This document shows positions 58,204 to 64,000 of a stretch of DNA of 64,000 nucleotides, piece after piece (position 1 is the stretch's first letter; every line of letters begins with the position of its first letter). Source of the stretch: Rossellomorea aquimaris (lineage in GTDB: Bacteria; Bacillota; Bacilli; Bacillales; Bacillaceae_B); assembly GCF_020171925.1 (NCBI RefSeq), contig NZ_JAIVAR010000001.1, forward strand, positions 1 to 64,000, written 5' to 3'. Both the position numbers and the translations under genes were made by a program. The notes under the pieces were generated by a model, which saw only the letters and a program-made list of their open reading frames with translations, was not told where the DNA came from and made no database searches.

Positions 58204-58278
58204 TGCAGTTTTCTAATAGGGAAAAATTTGCTAAACTATGATTAATAAGTGCTAAAAGACGTATATGTAGGTGAGGAA

Positions 58279-59175
58279 ATGAAAATTGGCATTATCGGGG
58301 GAGGGGCGATTGGGCTGCTTTTCTCTTCCTATCTAAGTGAGAAATTCGAAGTGACCACTCTTGTCAGGAGACAGGAACAAGCCGACCAGATCAATTCGAA
58401 TGGTGTCACCCTTAAAAAGGACGGTCGTTCAGCCACTGTTGCTTCCAAAAGTGAAGTCCTTGCCAAGAGCAAGATGGACTTTCATTTAATCATTGTTGCG
58501 GTCAAAGAGTATGACCTTGATCATGTAATGGACATCCTACTAAAATCAGACTGCCGGATCCCTCTCTTATTCTTACAGAATGGCATAGGTCATATCGGCC
58601 GTGTGAAAAATCTCCCTCATCTCACGCTCCTTGCGGGTTCGGTTGAACATGGCGCACTGAAAGATTCCGATCATTCGGTGAACCATTTAGGACTTGGTAG
58701 GACAAATCTCTCAATAATTAGAGGTGAATGGGGTGTAGTAGAAGAATTACTAGTAGAACACATAAAGAACTTTCCCTTCCAGATTCAAGATGATTACGAG
58801 GAAATGCTGCTGAAGAAGTTGTATGTGAATGTACTGATCAACCCTCTCACCGCCATTGCGGGAGTTCGAAATGGAAGACTCCCTGACAATCCTCATTTTC
58901 AGTACCTACAACAACAATTATTTGAAGAACTTCATATTCTCTACCCTCAGATGAGGGGCCGTATACACTTTCAGCAGATCGTGGACATATGCCACAGAAC
59001 TGCTGAAAATCGTTCATCCATGCTGAAGGACATAGAAGAAAACAGAAAGACAGAGGTTGAGACCATTTTAGGCGCCATATTAGTCAAGGCGCAACAGGAA
59101 AACCATTTTGTACCCATCATGAGAACACTTTACGAACTTGTCAAAGGAATCGAAAGAGAAGGTCAGGGGGATTAA
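58279..59175 (+). CDS. panE: 2-Dehydropantoate 2-reductase
   Basis: 298 aa (YlbQ). NADPH loop GIIGGGAIGLLF, then KEYDLD, the QNGIGH segment and the C-terminal KLYVNVLINPLTAI containing the catalytic Lys region. Makes pantoate for pantothenate and CoA. ATG at 58279 with AGGTGAGG; the open frame starts 30 bases earlier. Confidence 0.92.
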   Translation: MKIGIIGGGAIGLLFSSYLSEKFEVTTLVRRQEQADQINSNGVTLKKDGRSATVASKSEVLAKSKMDFHLIIVAVKEYDLDHVMDILLKSDCRIPLLFLQNGIGHIGRVKNLPHLTLLAGSVEHGALKDSDHSVNHLGLGRTNLSIIRGEWGVVEELLVEHIKNFPFQIQDDYEEMLLKKLYVNVLINPLTAIAGVRNGRLPDNPHFQYLQQQLFEELHILYPQMRGRIHFQQIVDICHRTAENRSSMLKDIEENRKTEVETILGAILVKAQQENHFVPIMRTLYELVKGIEREGQGD

Positions 59176-59176
59176 A

Positions 59177-59563
59177 ATGGCTTCAATATTTTCAACTGTC
59201 ATTGCCATATTTGTCATTATACCGTTTTTGGGGTATTTCATCAGTTTTGTCATTGCCAAGGAAGTAATGAAGAACCACCGAAGTGCAGTCCACTTAGCTA
59301 TTGATGTGACAACTTTTTTATTAATGGTTTCAGTTCATTTTATCGTCATTGCCATTTGGGGCACATCGTATTTATGGGTGATTCTCCTATGCATTGCTTG
59401 CGTCGGCATGATTTTTGCAGTGATTTACTGGAAAGCAAAGGGTGAGATTCACTTTCCAAAGATTCTGCGGGGCGTTTGGAGGATAAACTTTCTATTGTTT
59501 GTCACTGCTTACATAACATTGATGATAACGGGGTTGATCCTCAGGATCTTGGAACTGAGTTAG
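59177..59563 (+). CDS. DUF3397 membrane protein
   Basis: 128 aa with four membrane helices and the KNHRSAVHLAIDVTTF segment typical of DUF3397, found next to bshC in many Bacillales. AGGGGG precedes the ATG, one base after the panE stop. Function unknown. Confidence 0.8.
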   Translation: MASIFSTVIAIFVIIPFLGYFISFVIAKEVMKNHRSAVHLAIDVTTFLLMVSVHFIVIAIWGTSYLWVILLCIACVGMIFAVIYWKAKGEIHFPKILRGVWRINFLLFVTAYITLMITGLILRILELS

Positions 59564-59606
59564 GGTGCGAAGTTCAGGCAGTTTTTTTCCTTTTGCATGA
59601 ATGAAA

Positions 59607-59615
59607 TGTTATACT
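59607..59615 (+). promoter_or_regulatory. Extended -10 promoter of bshC
   Basis: TGTTATACT is a TGn-TATACT element 44 bases before bshC; no clear -35. Confidence 0.4.
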
Positions 59616-59658
59616 CATCGGTAGGAAATAATGAGCCAGTAAAGGAGTAGTAATTCAT

Positions 59659-61278
59659 ATGGAATTGGAGAATCTGAACATTCCGGCCATCAACCAGTTT
59701 GCTTCACTATATATAAGTCAAAAAGAACCGGTGACTTCTTTTTTTCATTATAATATCAATCGCCCAGATGTCTTTGAAAGAAGACTGGAAGATCTGACAT
59801 TCCGTGATTTTCCCCGCGAAGAACTCACAGAATGTATTGCTTCCTATATGAATGGCCTTCCTAAGGGAGACAAAGTGGAAGAATCATTACACAAATTGAG
59901 AGGCGGTGCGGTAACCGTTGTCGCTGGTCAGCAGGCAGGTTTATTGACTGGCCCTCTATATACGATACATAAAATCATTTCAATCATTAAGCTCGCACGT
60001 CAGCAAGAAGAAGCGCTGAACCATCCCGTAGTACCTGTCTTCTGGATTGCCGGGGAAGATCATGATTACCAGGAAGTGAATCATATCTTCTTGGAAAATA
60101 ATGGGAGAATGGAGAAAATCGGTTATCCAGAAAGGGTGATCGAAAAGAAGATGACTTCGGACATCCCGTTTGATAAAGCCGTGATGAAGGGCTGGATCAA
60201 TGATATTTTACAAACGCTTGGTGAAACTGAACATACGAACGATTTACTCTTCCATTTGAATAAGATGGTTGACGAGGAGGATGACATCGTCAGGTTTTTT
60301 GCCCATTTCGTCATGCATCTGTTTAAAGATACCGGTTTATTGGTGGTCGATTCGGCATATCCGCCATTAAGGAAGTTAGAAAAGTCAAGGTTCCACAATT
60401 TGATTGAAAATAGCGAACACATCACCAACGCCGTTCTCCAGCAGCAGGAAGAAATAAGGAATCATGGCTTCTCCACACAACTTGAACTTACAAAGCAGGC
60501 TGCGAACATTTTCGTCAGCTTGAAAGATGAGCGCGAACTATTGGAACGAGAAGGGACAATGTTCAAGGCGAAAAGTTCGGGAGAAGCATTCTCATCGGAA
60601 GAACTATTGATGGTGCTTGAACAGAAACCCGAAGCTTTCAGCAATAATGTCGTAACAAGACCGATGATGCAAGAGTGGCTCTTTCCGACCCTTGCGTTCA
60701 TAGGCGGCCCTGGTGAGATTGCTTACTGGGGTGAGCTGAAGAAAGCCTTTGAACATGTCGGATTGAATATCCCGCCTGTTGTGCCGAGACTGAATATCAC
60801 ATTGGTTGAGCGGGAAGTGGGAAAGAAATTGGAACATCTTGATCTTTCTCTACTAGGCGTCCTGATGGAAGGAGTCTCCATCCAAAGGGAAAGGTACTGG
60901 AATTCGATCAAGGTGCCTTCTCTTGAGGATAACATCGACCAATTGGAACAATTACTCAAAGAAAGATATGTCAGCATCCGAAATAGTGCCGAGGAAATCG
61001 GTGGTGGCTTGAATCAAATCATCGATAAAAATCTGTCCATTCATCTTCAGCAGTTCGAATTCTTGAGAAACAGGGCGGATAAAGCCCTTAAGGCCAGACA
61101 TGACAAGACATTCTCGGATTTCACTAAAGTGGAAAATAGTCTCATCCCTAATGGGGGGCCGCAAGAAAGAACATGGAACGCTCTTTATTTCTTGAATAAA
61201 TATGGGGTTGGCTTCATTCATGATTTACTTTCCCTCCCGATGGAATTTGACGGAACACATAAAGCTGTTTACGTTTAA
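59659..61278 (+). CDS. bshC: Putative cysteine ligase BshC (bacillithiol synthesis)
   Basis: 539 aa (YllA). Adds cysteine to glucosaminyl-malate in the last step of bacillithiol synthesis. Family segments VVAGQQAGLLTGPLYTIHK and PVFWIAGEDHDYQEV are present, with a long coiled coil near the C-terminus (about 420-480). AAAGGAG precedes the ATG. Confidence 0.94.
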   Translation: MELENLNIPAINQFASLYISQKEPVTSFFHYNINRPDVFERRLEDLTFRDFPREELTECIASYMNGLPKGDKVEESLHKLRGGAVTVVAGQQAGLLTGPLYTIHKIISIIKLARQQEEALNHPVVPVFWIAGEDHDYQEVNHIFLENNGRMEKIGYPERVIEKKMTSDIPFDKAVMKGWINDILQTLGETEHTNDLLFHLNKMVDEEDDIVRFFAHFVMHLFKDTGLLVVDSAYPPLRKLEKSRFHNLIENSEHITNAVLQQQEEIRNHGFSTQLELTKQAANIFVSLKDERELLEREGTMFKAKSSGEAFSSEELLMVLEQKPEAFSNNVVTRPMMQEWLFPTLAFIGGPGEIAYWGELKKAFEHVGLNIPPVVPRLNITLVEREVGKKLEHLDLSLLGVLMEGVSIQRERYWNSIKVPSLEDNIDQLEQLLKERYVSIRNSAEEIGGGLNQIIDKNLSIHLQQFEFLRNRADKALKARHDKTFSDFTKVENSLIPNGGPQERTWNALYFLNKYGVGFIHDLLSLPMEFDGTHKAVYV

Positions 61279-61347
61279 AAAATAGACATCGGACATTTTC
61301 AGTGGATTGGTGGGAGATCGTAATCCAAGCCATGATTCATGTCCAAT

Positions 61348-61393
61348 AAAAAAGGACTTCTTTCGTACTAAAAGACGAAAGAAGTCCTTTTTA
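61348..61393 (+). terminator. Terminator of bshC
   Basis: AAAGGACTTCTTTCGT/ACGAAAGAAGTCCTTT with T5. Confidence 0.9.
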
Positions 61394-61498
61394 TGTGTAT
61401 TAAAGACAAATTTCTTGCGATTTTACTGTCGGGAATCGGAGGAAAAAGACTAGAGAAAATTAAAGGAAATATTTTATAAAAAGAGAATTTAGAAAACA

Positions 61499-61523
61499 GT
61501 GGAGAAAAGTGGGGGGTTGTGGT
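61499..61523 (+). promoter_or_regulatory. Candidate MraZ operator
   Basis: GTGGA, GTGGG and GTGGT begin at 61499, 61509 and 61519, exactly 10 bases apart, upstream of mraZ. MraZ is known to bind direct TGGG-type repeats with this spacing before its own gene; another GTGGGGG lies at 61540. Autoregulation is inferred. Confidence 0.6.
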
Positions 61524-61554
61524 ACATTTGTGATAGAAAGTGGGGGCAGTGCAT

Positions 61555-61986
61555 ATGTTCATGGGCGAATATCAACATAACATTGATAATAAAGGCCGTT
61601 TGATTGTGCCTGCCAAGTTCCGCGATTCCCTAGGAGAGTCATTTGTCATCACCCGTGGTTTGGACCAGTGTCTATTCGGTTATCCCATGGAAGAATGGCG
61701 GACGCTTGAGGAAAAGTTAAAAGGACTGCCACTTACAAAGAAAGATGCCCGAGCCTTTACGCGCTTCTTCTTTTCTGGAGCAACAGAGAGTGAACTTGAC
61801 AAGACAGGGAGGATCAACATTCCTGCTACACTTGTCAGCTATGCAAAGTTGGATAAAGAGTGCATCATCCTGGGAGTTTCCAATCGGATTGAGATTTGGA
61901 GCAAGGCTTTATGGGAAGACTACTTCACAGAGTCTGAAGATTCTTTTGCAGAAATTGCCGAGAATATGATAGGATTTGATATTTAA
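61555..61986 (+). CDS. mraZ: Transcriptional regulator MraZ
   Basis: 143 aa with two AbrB-like halves ([13 protein letters not shown] and [14 protein letters not shown]), each carrying the DxxGR motif (DNKGR, DKTGR). First gene of the dcw cluster. ATG at 61555 with a GGGGG SD. Confidence 0.95.
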   Translation: MFMGEYQHNIDNKGRLIVPAKFRDSLGESFVITRGLDQCLFGYPMEEWRTLEEKLKGLPLTKKDARAFTRFFFSGATESELDKTGRINIPATLVSYAKLDKECIILGVSNRIEIWSKALWEDYFTESEDSFAEIAENMIGFDI

Positions 61987-62023
61987 CAGCTCAATAACGT
62001 TCGATTGGAAAGGTGACGTCAAC

Positions 62024-62959
62024 ATGTTTAAACATACAACAGTATTATTGAAAGAAACGGTCGATGGACTGAACATCAAAGAAGATGGGGTTTATGTGGA
62101 TTGTACACTTGGTGGTGCAGGACACAGTGAGTATTTACTGAGTCAATTGTCTGATGAGGGGCATCTTTATTGCTTCGATCAGGATGAAACAGCCATACTC
62201 AACGCCAAGGAAAAACTATCATCCCACGAAGGTAAGGTTACATTCGTTCAATCAAATTTCCGGAATCTGAGAGAAGAGCTGGCAGACCTCGGGGTACATA
62301 GTGTCGATGGTATTCTATATGATCTTGGGGTATCATCCCCACAGCTTGATACACCAGAGAGAGGGTTCAGCTATCATCATGATGCCCCTTTGGATATGAG
62401 GATGGATCTTGATGCCGAAATCTCTGCTTATGATGTGGTGAATCACTGGTCCTTCGAGGATCTTGTCCGCATCTTTTATCGCTACGGGGAAGAAAAATTC
62501 TCGAAGCAAATCGCAAGGAAGATTGAAGCGGCGCGCGAAGAGAAACCGATTGAAACCACTGGGGAATTAGTGGAATTGATCAAGGAAGGGATACCTGCTC
62601 CAGCCCGGAGAAAAGGTGGACACCCTGCAAAAAGGGTTTTCCAAGCGATTCGGATAGCCGTGAATGATGAACTGGGCGCATTCGAAGACTCTCTTGAGCA
62701 AGCAATAGAGATACTTGCAAAAGGAGGAAGGGTAAGTGTAATCACTTTCCATTCCTTGGAAGACCGGATGTGTAAGACCATGTTCAAAGAAAAAGCCTCG
62801 GGACCAGATTTACCGCCTGGGCTGCCGATCATTCCAAAAGAATATGAACCCATCCTTAAGCTTGTTACGAGAAAGCCGATATTACCGAGTGAGGAAGAAT
62901 TGGCGGAAAATAATAGAGCAAGGTCTGCAAAGCTAAGAATTGCAGAAAAAAATAAATAA
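62024..62959 (+). CDS. rsmH: 16S rRNA (cytosine1402-N4)-methyltransferase RsmH
   Basis: 311 aa (MraW). SAM motif [30 protein letters not shown] at 62024 with AAGGTGA; 311 aa is the family norm. Confidence 0.95.
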   Translation: MFKHTTVLLKETVDGLNIKEDGVYVDCTLGGAGHSEYLLSQLSDEGHLYCFDQDETAILNAKEKLSSHEGKVTFVQSNFRNLREELADLGVHSVDGILYDLGVSSPQLDTPERGFSYHHDAPLDMRMDLDAEISAYDVVNHWSFEDLVRIFYRYGEEKFSKQIARKIEAAREEKPIETTGELVELIKEGIPAPARRKGGHPAKRVFQAIRIAVNDELGAFEDSLEQAIEILAKGGRVSVITFHSLEDRMCKTMFKEKASGPDLPPGLPIIPKEYEPILKLVTRKPILPSEEELAENNRARSAKLRIAEKNK

Positions 62960-62982
62960 AAAGGGAAATGGGAGGGAGAAGA

Positions 62983-63351
62983 ATGAGTAATTTAGCTAGA
63001 AATTTAGAAAGGCAGCATGTTGAACATTCACAACGGGCTGTCGAGGTAAATCCACAGCCATCAAGAAAAGAACAGCGATCTGCCATAACGCCTGGCGAAA
63101 AGATTTTGGTTGCAATCTTTGCGGTAGTATTTTGTTTCCTGGCGGTTCAAATCGTTCAGACGCAGGCTGCCATTTATGATGTAAATAAAGAAGTCCAAGT
63201 GATGGAAACAACCGTAGAGAAACAAGAAAAAGAAAACAATGACCTTAAGCTGCAGATCAGCGAGTTAAGTACATACGAGCGTATTTTAGAAAAGGCAAAA
63301 GAGCTTGGATTGGACTTGAAAGAAAAGAATGTGAAGGTTGTTGAACAATAA
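62983..63351 (+). CDS. ftsL: Cell division protein FtsL
   Basis: 122-aa bitopic protein: a basic cytoplasmic N-terminus (about 1-38), one membrane helix (about 41-62) and an extracellular leucine-zipper coiled coil (about 68-105). Part of the DivIB-DivIC-FtsL subcomplex that activates FtsW-PBP2B. GGGAGGG precedes the ATG. Its stop overlaps pbpB in TAATG. Confidence 0.92.
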   Translation: MSNLARNLERQHVEHSQRAVEVNPQPSRKEQRSAITPGEKILVAIFAVVFCFLAVQIVQTQAAIYDVNKEVQVMETTVEKQEKENNDLKLQISELSTYERILEKAKELGLDLKEKNVKVVEQ

Positions 63352-64000
63352 TGAAAAAAAGGCCAAGTATGAACATAGGGGCAGCCATCCTTTTCGGGAT
63401 TTTCGGCTTGCTCTTTTTTATATTGATGGTTCGTTTTGTAACGATCCAAGTGACGGGTGAGGCGGAAGGTAAGGTGCTCGCATCGCAGGCGGCCGAAAAA
63501 TATATCAAGAATCGTATACTGGAAGCCCACAGAGGGACCATCTATGACCAAAAAGGAGAGGTCATTGCGGAGGATACTTCTGCCTATACCCTTGTGGCAA
63601 TCCTGAGCCCTACGGTGACAAGCGATCCTGAAAATCCTAAACATGTGACGGACCCAAGGGAGACTGCAGGGAAACTAGCAAACTACATCGATATGAATGA
63701 GAGCGAAATCTACAATCGATTGACTAATGATGGTGCCTATCAGGTTGAATTCGGATCGGCTGGTCGGGCACTTTCACATCAGGAGATGATCCAAATCAGG
63801 GAAGAGAAGCTTCCGGGGATCACATTTCGGAAAGAGGCAAAACGATTTTATCCGAATGGGACTTTTGCGTCCCATCTGATTGGGTTTGCTCAGAAGGATG
63901 CGTTGGAAGAGGGCGAATCCAAGACAACTGGTAAAATGGGGATTGAAAAGAGTTTCAATGATGTATTAAGCGGAACGAACGGAACCGTGGAGTATAAAAG
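63351..64000 (+). CDS. pbpB: Penicillin-binding protein 2B, N-terminal part cut by window edge
   Basis: Starts in the TAATG overlap with ftsL. The visible 216 codons show a short basic N-terminus, one membrane helix (about 9-30) and the start of the PBP dimerisation/pedestal domain (NRILEAHRGTIYDQKGEVIA and SHLIGFAQ). The transpeptidase domain lies beyond the window. Septal transpeptidase partner of FtsW. Confidence 0.92.
   Translation, partial: MKKRPSMNIGAAILFGIFGLLFFILMVRFVTIQVTGEAEGKVLASQAAEKYIKNRILEAHRGTIYDQKGEVIAEDTSAYTLVAILSPTVTSDPENPKHVTDPRETAGKLANYIDMNESEIYNRLTNDGAYQVEFGSAGRALSHQEMIQIREEKLPGITFRKEAKRFYPNGTFASHLIGFAQKDALEEGESKTTGKMGIEKSFNDVLSGTNGTVEYK

Overview
The window is chromosomal DNA of an endospore-forming member of the Bacillaceae (Bacillus sensu lato; a Rossellomorea-like or marine Bacillus lineage is possible, but the species cannot be read from the sequence). 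The basis is gene content and order. From one end to the other it follows the Bacillus subtilis stretch ykyA-pdhABCD-slp-SR1-speA-yktAB-ykzI-suhB-ylaF-typA-ylaHIJKLMN-ftsW-pycA-ctaABCDEFG-ylbB..ylbQ-bshC-mraZ-rsmH-ftsL-pbpB. Strong AAGGAGG-type ribosome binding sites, frequent TTG/GTG starts and many U-tract terminators are typical Firmicute traits. Sporulation genes (ylaJ, ytvI, ylbD, ylbJ, rsfA) indicate a spore former.

Layout. 1-120: left end of an IS3-family element cut off by the window edge. 144-7138: peptide deformylase, lipoprotein YkyA and the pyruvate dehydrogenase complex genes behind a structured leader. 7278-9526: slp, a small membrane protein, a lipid-anchored polysaccharide deacetylase, and the dual-function RNA SR1 encoding the 39-aa peptide SR1P with CcpN-type operators. 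9582-17342: speA, an FMN oxidoreductase, yktA, yktB, ykzI, suhB, ylaF, typA, ylaH. 17430-24557: ylaI with an overlapping membrane gene, a flavin-reductase-like protein, ylaJ, phoH2, ylaL-like, glsA, ylaN, ftsW. 24701-36495: pycA, heme A synthesis (ctaA, ctaB) and the caa3 oxidase with its assembly factors, interrupted by three tandem copies of a 124-bp palindromic repeat. 36606-39627: an accessory patch (Eis-like acetyltransferase, YtvI-like permease, YugN). 39922-54665: the ylb cluster with rsmD, coaD, tmcAL, rpmF, rsfA and an enoyl-CoA hydratase. 54972-58147: a three-gene biotin-dependent acyl-CoA carboxylase operon behind a cre site. 58279-64000: panE, a DUF3397 protein, bshC and the start of the division and cell-wall (dcw) cluster, ending inside pbpB.

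Functional themes. Central carbon flux is concentrated here: pyruvate to acetyl-CoA (pdh), pyruvate to oxaloacetate (pycA), acyl-CoA carboxylation, and terminal oxidation (cta). Carbon-control signals sit at three places: CcpN-type operators and a cre-like site at SR1, a cre-like site and ResD-like repeats between ctaA and ctaB, and a cre site before the carboxylase operon. The second theme is cell wall and division (ftsW, mraZ, rsmH, ftsL, pbpB).

No wholly new multi-gene defence or metabolic system is visible; most of the window is conserved core. The least explained signals are the 124-bp repeat family whose arms differ in sequence but still pair, the hairpin-rich pdhA leader, and a structured segment with a possible 47-codon ORF before rsmD. 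All homology statements rest on recognising families and gene order; no database search was run.
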